The notes under the pieces were generated by a model. It saw only the letters and a list, made by a program, of their open reading frames with translations, made no database searches and was not told the origin of the DNA. 35,684 nt of DNA from UBA6901 sp964355495 (lineage in GTDB: Bacteria; Pseudomonadota; Gammaproteobacteria; Acidiferrobacterales; UBA6901): positions 1 through 35,684 of the forward strand of contig CAYHES010000007.1 in NCBI GenBank assembly GCA_964355495.1. Direction: 5' to 3'. How positions within the stretch are numbered: the stretch's first letter is position 1; each line of letters opens with the position of its first letter. A program made the translations under genes and the position numbers. Below, piece after piece: positions 1 to 7,195 of this stretch.

Positions 1-107
1 GCGGTCCGCTCAAGCAGATCGGTGACTTCGAGATCCCGGTCAGCCTGCATGCCGAGGTCAATTTCAAGATCATCGTTTCGGTGATCGCCGAGAAAACAGA
101 GAAGTAG
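1..107 (+). CDS. rplI: 50S ribosomal protein L9, C-terminal end (partial)
   Basis: The gene enters from the left edge; its codons are in frame from base 3 and it stops with TAG at 105-107. The 34 visible residues contain GDFEIPVSLHAEV followed by a short lysine-rich tail, which matches the end of the C-terminal domain of ribosomal protein L9. In many Gammaproteobacteria rplI lies directly upstream of dnaB, and that is the arrangement here. The N-terminal rRNA-binding part is outside the window. Confidence 0.85.
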   Translation, partial: GPLKQIGDFEIPVSLHAEVNFKIIVSVIAEKTEK

Positions 108-233
108 TTAATAATATTCAGTCGTGTCAGTGACGGGCGGCGACAGACCGCCAGCAAGGGTGGTAGTGTTACCTCTGCATAAAGTCATTGCGGCAACATC
201 GCCGCCTGACAACGAACGGGCAGCGGAGGTTTG

Positions 234-1622
234 ATGGAGGATCGCGCCGTTGCGCTGGTCGGTCAGTCGACTGCCGAAGCGCTCAAAGTCCCTCCCCAGT
301 CGGTCGAGGCGGAGCAATCCGTCCTCGGCGGGTTGATGCTGGAAGGGCAGGCCTGGGATCGGGTCGCCGATAAGATTACCGAGGCCGACTTCTACCGCAA
401 GGAACACCGCCTCATCTTCCGGGCCATCGGCGCGCTGGCCGAGGAAAGCAGCCCGGCGGATGTCGTCACAGTGTCCGAGTGGCTGGACAAAAACCAAGAG
501 CTCCAGAACGCCGGTGGCCTCGCCTACCTGGCCTCGCTCGCCAACAACACCCCGAGTGCCGCGAACATCGGCGCGTACGCCAACATCGTGCGCGAGCGCG
601 CCATCCTGCGTAACCTGATCCACACCGCTTCGCGCATCGCCGGCAGCGCCTACAGCCCGGAAGGCCAAAGCGCCTCGGACATCCTCGATTTCGCGGAGCG
701 CAGCATCTTCGACATCAGCGAGCAGGGTGCGCACCGGCGCGGCGGCTTTGCTCCGCTTAAAACGCTGCTCACCAAGGCGGTCGACCGTATCGACACGCTG
801 TTCCGTTCCGAATCGGCGATCACCGGCGTCTCCACCGGCTTCAAGGACCTGGACGACATGACCTCCGGCCTGCAAGCGGGTGATCTGGTGATCGTGGCCG
901 GCCGGCCGTCCATGGGCAAGACCTCGCTCGCCATGAACATCGCCGAGAGTGCGGCCGTTGGCAGCAAACTGCCGGTGGCGATTTTCAGCATGGAAATGCC
1001 GGGCGAGCAGTTGGCGATGCGCATGATGGCTTCGCTCGGGCGCATCAATGCGCACAAGGTGCGCACCGGCAAACTTGAAGACGACGACTGGCCGCGCCTC
1101 ACGCACGCCATCGGCATGCTGGCCGAGGCGCCGATGTTCATCGACGACACCCCGGCGCTCACGCCGCTGGAGTTGCGCACCCGTGCGCGGCGCCTGAAGC
1201 GTGAACACGGCCTGGGCATGATCGTGGTGGACTACTTGCAGCTTATGCAGGCGCCGGAATCGAGCGAGAATCGCGCCACCGAAATATCCGGCATCACCCG
1301 CTCCCTGAAGGGCCTGGCCAAGGAGCTGAGTGTGCCGGTGATTGCGCTCTCGCAGCTCAACCGCAGCCTGGAGCAGCGCCCCAACAAGCGCCCGGTGATG
1401 TCCGACTTGCGCGAATCCGGCGCCATCGAGCAGGATGCGGACGTGATCCTGTTCATCTATCGCGATGAAGTCTACAACGAAGATAGCCAGGACAAGGGCA
1501 CGGCCGAGATCATCATCGGCAAGCAACGTAATGGCCCGACCGGCAAGGTCAAGCTGACTTTCCTCGGTGAGTACACCCGCTTCGAGAATTACATCAACAC
1601 CGGTTACGGAGAGACGTATTGA
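234..1622 (+). CDS. dnaB: Replicative DNA helicase DnaB
   Basis: This is the hexameric 5'-3' helicase that unwinds DNA at the replication fork. The 462-residue length is normal for DnaB. The N-terminal domain (about residues 20-125) carries the typical PQSVEAEQSVLGG opening. The RecA-like C-terminal domain has Walker A GRPSMGKT (223-230), Walker B VVDYLQLM (331-338) and a late DLRESGAIEQDAD motif. ATG at 234 is preferred over the in-frame TTG at 231 because GGAGG at 225-229 is better spaced from the ATG. It follows rplI by about 125 bp. A DciA-like loader homologue lies at 20316-20768, which fits species that load DnaB without DnaC. No intein or frameshift is seen. Confidence 0.97.
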   Translation: MEDRAVALVGQSTAEALKVPPQSVEAEQSVLGGLMLEGQAWDRVADKITEADFYRKEHRLIFRAIGALAEESSPADVVTVSEWLDKNQELQNAGGLAYLASLANNTPSAANIGAYANIVRERAILRNLIHTASRIAGSAYSPEGQSASDILDFAERSIFDISEQGAHRRGGFAPLKTLLTKAVDRIDTLFRSESAITGVSTGFKDLDDMTSGLQAGDLVIVAGRPSMGKTSLAMNIAESAAVGSKLPVAIFSMEMPGEQLAMRMMASLGRINAHKVRTGKLEDDDWPRLTHAIGMLAEAPMFIDDTPALTPLELRTRARRLKREHGLGMIVVDYLQLMQAPESSENRATEISGITRSLKGLAKELSVPVIALSQLNRSLEQRPNKRPVMSDLRESGAIEQDADVILFIYRDEVYNEDSQDKGTAEIIIGKQRNGPTGKVKLTFLGEYTRFENYINTGYGETY

Positions 1623-1672
1623 CTCCGGAAACAGACCGTTCGTTTTGTCCGTCAATCAACGAATAAACATAT

Positions 1673-1800
1673 CCCCTCTCCCCGCTTGTGGGGAGAGGGT
1701 TAGGGAGAGGGGAGGCTGGCTGACAGTATGACCTTAAATGAGCGGTTTTAACTTTTCTCGCACCCTCTCCCCATCCCTCTCCCGCCTTGCGGGAGAGGGG
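1673..1800. repeat. Repeat family A: two inverted hairpin elements
   Basis: Two related palindromic elements fill most of the dnaB-alr gap. The first has a 10-bp stem, CCCTCTCCCC at 1674-1683 with its complement at 1690-1699, followed by another AGGGAGAGGGG block. The second has an 11-bp perfect stem, CCCTCTCCCGC at 1775-1785 with its complement at 1789-1799 and a 3-base loop, preceded by a CCCTCTCCCC block. The reverse complement of the first has the same block order as the second, so they form a head-to-head pair like REP/BIME elements. The transcript could form strong hairpins here and may terminate or be stabilised. A diverged relative sits at 34840-34891. Confidence 0.8.
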
Positions 1801-1835
1801 AAAAATTGTATTGTTGATTGCGAATTGGAATAACC

Positions 1836-2912
1836 ATGAGACCGGCACGCGCACTGATCAATCCGGAAGCCCTGCGACATAACTTTGCGCGCGTGCGCAG
1901 CTTTGCTCCGCTCGCCAATGTCATGGCGGTGGTGAAGGCGAATGGCTACGGTCATGGGCTGGTATGGACCGCGAAAACCCTACGCGACGCCGGTGCCTTT
2001 GGTGTCGCCAGCCTCGAGGACGGGGCGCAGCTGCGCGATGCCGGCATCCAGCAACCGATCTGCCTGTTGGAAGGATTTTTTCAGCCCGAGGAACTTCCGG
2101 ACCTGGTGCGCTACCAGTTGTCCTCGGTGGTGCATCACGAAAGCCAACTCTGGGACCTGGAGCATGCCGGCAAGATCGAGCCGATCGACGTCTGGGTGAA
2201 AGTGGATACCGGCATGCACCGCATCGGCTTTCCGCCGGAAGTGATTCCGGATGTGATCAAGCGTCTCAAGGTGTGCATGGCGGCCGGGCGCGTGCGCGTG
2301 ATGTCGCATTTTCCGACCGCCGACAACCGGTTCGACACCGCGACGCCATACCAGATTCGCACGCTCGATGAGCTGACGCTGAATCTCAATGTGGAACGCA
2401 GCCTCGCCAATTCGGCGGGCATTGTGAACTGGCCGTCCAGCCATTTCGAGTGGGTGCGGCCGGGCATTATGCTGTATGGCGCCACGCCCATGATTGGCCT
2501 GAGCGCTGCCTCGCTTGATCTCAAGCCAGTGATGACGCTCGCGAGCGAGGTCATCTCCATCAATCAACGCCGCAAAGGGGATGCCATCGGTTATGGCGGC
2601 GATTGGGTGTGCCCGGAGGACATGCCGGTGGGCGTCGTGGCCATCGGTTATGGCGACGGTTATCCACGACATGCGCCGCCCGGCACGCCGGTGCTGATCA
2701 ACGGCGTGCGCGTTCCACTCATCGGGCGCGTGTCCATGGACATGATCACGGTCGATCTGCGTGATTTGCCCGACGCAAAAGTGGGTGATAGCGTGGTGCT
2801 GTGGGGCGCCGGCCTGCCGGTGGAGGAGATCGCCGCCTTGTCCGGCACGATCTCCTACGAACTGCTATGTTGCGTTACGGCGCGCGTGTCGCGCATAGAG
2901 AGCAGCTCATAA
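1836..2912 (+). CDS. alr: Alanine racemase
   Basis: The product is a PLP enzyme that interconverts L- and D-alanine, supplying D-Ala for peptidoglycan. The 358-residue length is typical. The PLP lysine lies in VMAVVKANGYGHG (K34) and the second catalytic base is the tyrosine of AIGYGGDW (Y253). GYGDGYPRHAP and GRVSMDMITVDL are C-terminal barrel signatures. ATG at 1836 was chosen over an upstream in-frame start at 1818 because MRPARALINPEALRHN matches the usual family beginning and the upstream codons abut the repeat. The dnaB-alr-radA order is common in Gammaproteobacteria. Confidence 0.96.
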   Translation: MRPARALINPEALRHNFARVRSFAPLANVMAVVKANGYGHGLVWTAKTLRDAGAFGVASLEDGAQLRDAGIQQPICLLEGFFQPEELPDLVRYQLSSVVHHESQLWDLEHAGKIEPIDVWVKVDTGMHRIGFPPEVIPDVIKRLKVCMAAGRVRVMSHFPTADNRFDTATPYQIRTLDELTLNLNVERSLANSAGIVNWPSSHFEWVRPGIMLYGATPMIGLSAASLDLKPVMTLASEVISINQRRKGDAIGYGGDWVCPEDMPVGVVAIGYGDGYPRHAPPGTPVLINGVRVPLIGRVSMDMITVDLRDLPDAKVGDSVVLWGAGLPVEEIAALSGTISYELLCCVTARVSRIESSS

Positions 2913-2929
2913 AAACCCAGCAAAAACAT

Positions 2930-3007
2930 CTGCCGCAAAGACGCAAAGATCGCAAAGAAAAAACGATCCAATAAAATCTTTGCGCCCTTGCGTCTTTGCG
3001 GCGGGTG
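2930..3007. repeat. Repeat family B, copy 1: inverted repeat with CGCAAAG arms
   Basis: The left arm begins CTGCCGCAAAGACGCAAAG (2930-2948) and the right arm ends TTGCGTCTTTGCGGCGGG (about 2988-3005), separated by an AT-rich centre. The arms are themselves built of short tandem CGCAAAG units. Copies with the same design occur at 16394-16492 and 33868-33952. It fills the alr-radA gap, ending about 25 bp before the radA start codon. Confidence 0.8.
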
Positions 3008-3030
3008 TTAACTGGTTCCATTGGCTGACT

Positions 3031-4404
3031 ATGTCCAAGATCAAATCCGTCTACAGCTGCAACGAATGCGGCGCGCAGTCGCCCAAGTGGGTCGGCCAGT
3101 GTCCGGGCTGCAATGCCTGGAATACGCTGGTCGAAACCGTTGTGGCGTCAAAGGCCATGCCGGAACGCGGCTGGCGCTTCGGCGCGCCCACCGATGCCCC
3201 GGCCGTGCAGTCGCTGGACACCGTGTCGGCGGAAAAAATCATTCGCATCAGTTCCGGCCTGGCGGAGTTCGATCGCGTGCTGGGCGGTAGCGGTCTGGTG
3301 ACCGGTTCGGTGACGCTGATTGGCGGCGATCCAGGCATCGGCAAATCCACCTTGCTGCTGCAGGCGCTGGCCGCCATCAGTGCGACCGCGCCGGTGCTGT
3401 ATGTCACCGGTGAAGAATCCGCGCAACAGATTGCCCTGCGCGCGCAGCGCCTCGGGCTGACCGCCGACAAGGTGCGGGTGTTTACCGAAAACCGGGTGGA
3501 GACCATTATCGCCACGGCCCAGCACGAGAAGCCGGCCGTGATGGTGATCGACTCCATCCAGACGGCGTATACCGAGAACCTGCAGTCGGCGCCCGGCAGC
3601 GTCGCACAGGTGCGCGAGTCGGCAGCGCAGCTGGTGCGTTTCGCCAAGCAGTCGGGCATGGCGCTGTTTCTGGTCGGACATGTGACCAAAGAGGGTACGC
3701 TCGCCGGCCCGCGTGTGCTCGAACACATGGTGGATACGGTTCTGTATTTCGAAGGCGAAAGTGCCAGTCAGTACCGCATTGTGCGCGCCATCAAGAACCG
3801 TTTCGGCGCCGTGAATGAAATCGGCGTGTTTGCCATGACCGAAACCGGCCTGCGCGAAGTCACCAATCCTTCCGCCATGTTCGTCAGCCGCCAGGGCGAC
3901 GCGGTGCCGGGCAGCGTGGTACTGGCGACCCAGGAGGGCACGCGCCCGCTGCTGGTGGAGGTGCAGGCGCTGGTGGACGAAAGCCATGCGCCGAACCCGC
4001 GCCGTGTGTGCGTTGGCCTGGACAGCAATCGCCTCGCCATGTTGCTGGCGGTGCTGCACCGGCATTCCGGCATCGCGATGTACGATCAGGATGTATTCGT
4101 GAACGTGGTCGGTGGCGTGCGGGTGCTGGAACCGGCTGCCGACCTGGCGGTGCTGTGCGCCGCCGTTTCCAGCCTGCGCAACCGGCCGCTCGGCCGCGAC
4201 TTGGTGGTGTTCGGCGAGATCGGCCTGGCAGGGGAGGTGCGTCCGGTACAGCGCGGTCAGGAACGCATCCGCGAGGCCGCCAAGCTTGGTTTCAAGCGCG
4301 CCGTGCTGCCCGCAGCCAACATGCCGAAGAAGGGCGAGGCCGGGATTGAATTGATTGCCGTAAAGCGACTGGAAGAGGCGCTGGACGCAGTGTTGTCCGG
4401 CTGA
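3031..4404 (+). CDS. radA: DNA repair protein RadA
   Basis: RadA (Sms) is a RecA-related ATPase that promotes branch migration in recombinational repair. The 457-residue protein begins with a C4 zinc finger (C10, C13, C24, C27). It has Walker A GDPGIGKS (99-106), the RadA-specific KNRFG motif at 255-259, and a C-terminal Lon-protease-like domain ending in a GEIGLAGEVRPV segment. ATG at 3031 is used because MSKIKSVYSCNECG is the normal N-terminus; an upstream in-frame start at 2980 would lie in the right arm of repeat B. It is the last gene before the accessory patch. Confidence 0.97.
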   Translation: MSKIKSVYSCNECGAQSPKWVGQCPGCNAWNTLVETVVASKAMPERGWRFGAPTDAPAVQSLDTVSAEKIIRISSGLAEFDRVLGGSGLVTGSVTLIGGDPGIGKSTLLLQALAAISATAPVLYVTGEESAQQIALRAQRLGLTADKVRVFTENRVETIIATAQHEKPAVMVIDSIQTAYTENLQSAPGSVAQVRESAAQLVRFAKQSGMALFLVGHVTKEGTLAGPRVLEHMVDTVLYFEGESASQYRIVRAIKNRFGAVNEIGVFAMTETGLREVTNPSAMFVSRQGDAVPGSVVLATQEGTRPLLVEVQALVDESHAPNPRRVCVGLDSNRLAMLLAVLHRHSGIAMYDQDVFVNVVGGVRVLEPAADLAVLCAAVSSLRNRPLGRDLVVFGEIGLAGEVRPVQRGQERIREAAKLGFKRAVLPAANMPKKGEAGIELIAVKRLEEALDAVLSG

Positions 4405-4412
4405 CTTAGTAT

Positions 4413-4503
4413 GTGTAGGGCGGGTTAGCGCGTAGCGCGTAACCCGCCGATCGATAAGAAAAACATCCGGCGCAATTCGCTTGCGCTCATTGACGCCCTA
4501 CAC
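4413..4503. repeat. Nested palindrome downstream of radA
   Basis: Outer arms GTGTAGGGCG (4413-4422) and CGCCCTACAC (4494-4503) enclose an inner hairpin, GGCGGGTTA (4419-4427) with TAACCCGCC (4440-4448). The inner loop is itself rich in alternating GC. It starts less than 10 bp after the radA stop and could terminate the transcript or act as a REP element. No second copy of this exact sequence is seen in the window. Confidence 0.65.
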
Positions 4504-4546
4504 TTTTGGATTGCGCCTTACCGCGTTGCCATAAGAAAGAAAGTAC

Positions 4547-4654
4547 ATGCGCGAAGCCAATAGCATTGACCGCCATGGTGTCACCAATTACCTGCTGGTT
4601 GAATTCCATGCGTCCGATTACGCTACGCTAATCGGACCTACGCGGGCTCATTAA
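4547..4654 (+). other. Short orphan reading frame in the 315-bp radA/nuclease gap
   Basis: The gap between radA and the nuclease contains a 35-codon frame starting MREANSIDRHGVTNYLLVEF. The first 22 codons look like genuine protein; the rest runs through a REP-like hairpin (4612-4637) and stops soon after. It may be the 5' remnant of a gene cut short by the repeat. The family is not recognised; the opening is faintly reminiscent of small decarboxylase-type N-termini, which is not evidence. The rest of the gap holds only repeats. Confidence 0.2.
4612..4637. repeat. REP-like hairpin
   Basis: GTCCGATTA (4612-4620) pairs perfectly with TAATCGGAC (4629-4637) around an 8-base CGCTACGC loop. It interrupts the short orphan frame and lies about 80 bp beyond the 3' end of the minus-strand nuclease gene. 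Confidence 0.6.
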
Positions 4655-4719
4655 GGATACCTCCGTTGCATAGCGGAAAACCCGGGTCAGCAGTGAGCTG
4701 ACCCGAATTTCCTTGGAAA

Positions 4720-5493
4720 TTATTCTTCAGTAGCGACAGCTGTCTGCTGTTCCTTTTTCTGTGTGCGTGTTACTCGTTTGACCCGAGATTTAGCCCTTTG
4801 CGCGTCATCTCCTTCAAGGATATCGCGCTTGATGATCTCATTCCTCAGGATGCCTTCGATTTCATCCGCGTCCACCTTCAGGCCCGGCGATATGCGACGC
4901 AGCTCACGGCGAATATCGTCCACAAAATCCTCGCTCAGGATCACGGCCGCGATCATGTAGCGGTTCACGATCTGGACCCGCTCGAGGTATTCCTCACGCG
5001 CCGATTTCGTGATCCCCTCGCGGGAGAAGATAAATAGCTTCTCCTGATCCTCTGCCTTGCGAGAGTTCATTTCCAGCATATTGATCGAGCAGACCTTCTC
5101 GTAATTGATCGGTTTCTCGAAGAGGATGCGGTATACCTGCCAAACGACCCCATTCGTGAGGACCACCCACGGGATTCCCTGGTTGGCCCCATAATCTATC
5201 GCCTGCCGTAGATGGTTCTCTTTCAAGTCCAGACCGACTGCCTTCACCTCGATCAGATATTGAACCTTCCCATCCAGCTTCACCGCCAGGTCGCAGTAGG
5301 TATTGCGGATGGCGAATTCGCCCGTCAACTCGATGAACTTATCGAAGCCGAATGTCTCGGCCAAGATGTCGGAGACAATCGTGACCGTGTCGGCTTCGTT
5401 GATATCGCGGGCTTGCGCGGAGGCAAGGATTTTCTGGAACTTGGGGAGTGTCTCCCTGAATCGATCGGAGACGCGTTGAGGAATCGATGCCAT
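4720..5493 (-). CDS. Stand-alone HsdR_N-type (PD-(D/E)XK) restriction nuclease-like protein
   Basis: This 257-residue protein resembles the N-terminal nuclease domain of type I restriction HsdR subunits but lacks any helicase part. The PD-(D/E)XK core is visible as D68 (NTYCDLAV), E82 and K84 (YLIEVKA), with a downstream Gln at about 97 (HLRQAIDYG). The region WVVLTNGVVWQVYR (109-122) is typical of this fold. The C-terminal third is charged and ends in a basic stretch (about 230-250) and an acidic tip. ATG at 5493 follows a GGGAG Shine-Dalgarno 6 bases upstream. No hsdM or hsdS lies nearby, so it is not a type I system here. A defence or mobile-element role is inference. Confidence 0.75.
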   Translation of the reverse strand: MASIPQRVSDRFRETLPKFQKILASAQARDINEADTVTIVSDILAETFGFDKFIELTGEFAIRNTYCDLAVKLDGKVQYLIEVKAVGLDLKENHLRQAIDYGANQGIPWVVLTNGVVWQVYRILFEKPINYEKVCSINMLEMNSRKAEDQEKLFIFSREGITKSAREEYLERVQIVNRYMIAAVILSEDFVDDIRRELRRISPGLKVDADEIEGILRNEIIKRDILEGDDAQRAKSRVKRVTRTQKKEQQTAVATEE

Positions 5494-5570
5494 GCTGATC
5501 TCCCTTTTTTAGGATGAAGATATTTAGGAACACAGTAGTCAAAACTATAACTCACGCCTCCAGCGCAGTA

Positions 5571-5683
5571 GCCTTGGGCTGAATGCAATGAAGCCCAACA
5601 TCTGCATCGGCTCGCCGGTATCGCGTGGCTTCGTAGTCCCCCGCGATGTTGGGCTTCACAAAAGCCGTTCAGCCCAACCTACC
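5571..5683. repeat. Repeat family D, copy 1: nested palindrome
   Basis: This is a ~113-bp element with outer arms (TTGGGCTGAA ... TTCAGCCCAA) and inner arms (TGAAGCCCAACATC ... GATGTTGGGCTTCA) around a ~45-bp GC-rich centre. Copies 2 and 3 at 6349-6460 and 7073-7188 share arms and centre and lie in the same orientation. This copy has diverged at its left outer edge. It separates the nuclease gene from the DUF4258 pair. Confidence 0.85.
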
Positions 5684-5727
5684 TGACTTCGTTGCCATTG
5701 ACGGGCGGGGCCCATAAGTGTTATGCG

Positions 5728-5949
5728 TTATTGCGAGACGGCTACTGGCTGGAGTGCAAATACGCGCGCGAGCTTGGCAGCGGCGGGGATGTCACCGCGC
5801 CTTAGCGCATCGCGTACATCATCGAGCTTGTACGCGTCTCCTACCGACAAATACGGTGACCATTCCGTTTCATCTTCGAGAAGCTCGACGTCCACCTCAG
5901 CAACGTACCTGCCTTCGTGCACATATTTGACTCTAAGGCGCTTGCTCAT
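5728..5949 (-). CDS. Small hypothetical protein partnered with DUF4258 gene
   Basis: A 73-residue protein beginning MSKRLRVKYVHEGRYVAEV and rich in acidic residues in its middle (VELLEDETEW, KLDDVRDALRRGD). I do not recognise a named family. ATG at 5949 has an AGAGG Shine-Dalgarno 6 bases upstream. It overlaps the last 17 bp of the DUF4258 gene upstream, which implies translational coupling. Small size, pairing and position in a patch of toxin/antitoxin-like modules suggest an antitoxin-like or accessory role; this is inference only. Confidence 0.6.
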   Translation of the reverse strand: MSKRLRVKYVHEGRYVAEVDVELLEDETEWSPYLSVGDAYKLDDVRDALRRGDIPAAAKLARVFALQPVAVSQ

Positions 5950-6289
5950 CTTTGCCTCTTCGCTTGGTAAAGGCCCTGTCCCATCGATCGGGATCGGGGC
6001 GATAGGCGGTTACAACCACCGCCGGGGAAGTGAATCCCTTAGGGATTCCCCACACAACATGAATGGGCCGGGTATCTCTGTCAAATTGTAGCACCAGCAC
6101 AGCGCGGCCCTTGGGAAAGGTTGGGCAATCTTCGACAATAGTAGCCTTGTCCACGCCCGCCAGTATATCCCGAACGTATATCCCGTCTGCCGCGATCTCG
6201 TCGTAACCATGCTCGGATATCCGAACTTGCCCTGCGGCAACGAGTTTCTTTACAGTCTCAAGAGTATCGCTCAATTTACCGAGCCCCAC
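5933..6289 (-). CDS. DUF4258 domain protein (putative toxin-like)
   Basis: The 118-residue protein carries RISEHGYDEIAADGIYV (about 23-39), which fits the DUF4258 family (an H-x-x-x-E/D opening helix), then a strand-rich region with VLVLQFDRDTRPIHVVWG (64-81) and VVVTAYRPDPDRW. DUF4258 proteins resemble the RelE/ParE/BrnT fold and often sit in two-gene units. The first in-frame start is GTG at 6289; a TTG five codons later is possible. It is followed by the 73-residue gene with a 17-bp overlap. Toxin activity is not shown by the sequence. Confidence 0.65.
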   Translation of the reverse strand: MGLGKLSDTLETVKKLVAAGQVRISEHGYDEIAADGIYVRDILAGVDKATIVEDCPTFPKGRAVLVLQFDRDTRPIHVVWGIPKGFTSPAVVVTAYRPDPDRWDRAFTKRRGKDEQAP

Positions 6290-6348
6290 GCTGTGTTTAT
6301 TGACACGTAACGCATTCCCGAGACGGTGTCACGAGACGGTGTCAGTGT

Positions 6349-6460
6349 GGTTGGGCTGAATGAAACGAAGCCCAACATCTGCATTGGTTCGCCGGTTTCG
6401 CATGGCTTCGTTGTCCTCCGTGATGTTGGGCTTCACAAAAGCCGTTCTGCCCAACCTACC
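6349..6460. repeat. Repeat family D, copy 2
   Basis: Same nested palindrome as at 5571-5683 and 7073-7188, in the same orientation. Inner arms GAAGCCCAACATC and GATGTTGGGCTTC are intact; the right outer arm carries one change (TTCTGCCC for TTCAGCCC). It ends 3 bp before the stop codon of the minus-strand ParE-type toxin gene. Confidence 0.88.
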
Positions 6461-6463
6461 TGA

Positions 6464-6760
6464 CTATGTGCGTTGTTGCCACACGCTTGGATCGCGGCGC
6501 GCATGGAACACTGACAACACTACAAGACGACGCGATTCTGCGTGAAAGAACACCGAGTATGGAAAGCGACGGACCCGAACACAGTGAACATCCCGATGCA
6601 TGATGGGGAAGCATTCCGGGCTCTCCGCCGCCAGGTAAACGGCGCGATTGATCTCCGATACGAATTCGGCACCCAAGCCGGAACGCCGCTGCTCGTACCA
6701 TAAAGCTGCTTCATCGAATTCGCGGCGCGCGGCATGCCGGAAAACGACTGCCAAGGTCAT
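6464..6760 (-). CDS. RelE/ParE family toxin
   Basis: A 98-residue protein with the ParE layout: a first strand (LAVVFRHAA), a helical hairpin (REFDEAALWYEQRRSGLGAEFVSEI, about 13-37), then strands with VHCVRVRRFPYSVFF (58-72) and a final VVLSVFHARRDP strand (79-90). ParE toxins poison DNA gyrase, while RelE-type members cleave mRNA; the sequence alone does not settle which. It overlaps the upstream antitoxin by the 4 bases ATGA (6757-6760), a classic coupled arrangement. Its stop abuts repeat D copy 2. Confidence 0.85.
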   Translation of the reverse strand: MTLAVVFRHAARREFDEAALWYEQRRSGLGAEFVSEINRAVYLAAESPECFPIMHRDVHCVRVRRFPYSVFFHAESRRLVVLSVFHARRDPSVWQQRT

Positions 6761-6987
6761 TTCTTGAGGCGTTCGGTAATCGAAGCCTTAACTTCTTCCC
6801 AAGGTACAACGTTGTCGGGGGTTGCTTCGTGTTCGGCGATTCTGCGGTCAAGCTCGGTCCGTTGGGCTTCGGTCAGCGGCACCGCACTGCTATCCGCGGC
6901 AATGCTATCCCAAAGCTGCTCAACCAGTGTCAGGCGCTCTTCGATCCCGAGACGTTCGATACCCAATGACTTAAGTGAGACGGTCAT
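6757..6987 (-). CDS. Addiction module antitoxin (unstable antitoxin, PF09720-like)
   Basis: A 76-residue protein: a short helical N-terminus with GIEERLTLVEQLWDSIA (15-31), then LTEAQRTELDRRIAEHEATP (38-57) and VPWEEVKASI. This is the recognisable pattern of the addiction-module antitoxin family usually paired with ParE/RelE toxins. The gene is first in a two-gene unit and shares ATGA with the toxin start. Antitoxins of this kind usually repress their own promoter, though no operator could be picked out by eye. Both genes are intact. Confidence 0.85.
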   Translation of the reverse strand: MTVSLKSLGIERLGIEERLTLVEQLWDSIAADSSAVPLTEAQRTELDRRIAEHEATPDNVVPWEEVKASITERLKK

Positions 6988-7072
6988 GATGTCAGCCCAT
7001 GTAAGCCTTATGCAAGAATCCTAGCAGGCGGCTTCGCGTTGTGGAAGTCACCGTTACGCTCATACCGCTCGC

Positions 7073-7188
7073 GGTAGGTTGGGCTGAATGAAATGAAGCC
7101 CAACATCTGCATTGGCTCGCCGGGTTCGCATGACTTCGTTGTCCTCCGTGATGTTGGGCTTCACAAAAGACGTTCAGCCCAACCTACC
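7073..7188. repeat. Repeat family D, copy 3 (best preserved)
   Basis: The outer arms GGTAGGTTGGGCTGAA (7073-7088) and TTCAGCCCAACCTACC (7173-7188) are exact complements over 16 bp. Inner arms TGAAGCCCAACATC and GATGTTGGGCTTCA are also exact. The element ends 7 bp beyond the stop of the minus-strand FHA gene, so it could form a strong hairpin at the 3' end of that operon's transcript. Confidence 0.9.
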
Positions 7189-7195
7189 GGCTGAC

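Noticed and set aside
108..1655. 515-codon minus-strand frame opposite dnaB
   Set aside because: It is a shadow of the dnaB reading frame caused by GC-rich codon bias; the plus-strand product is an unambiguous DnaB.
2930..3007. Rho-independent terminator of alr
   Set aside because: The arms are long but the centre is AT-rich and ~20 bp, no U-tract follows the right arm, and the same element recurs in other gaps, so a repeat is the better explanation.
5571..7188. CRISPR-like array from the three D elements
   Set aside because: Spacing is about 660-720 bp with whole gene pairs between, and each element is a long palindrome; there are no spacers or cas genes.
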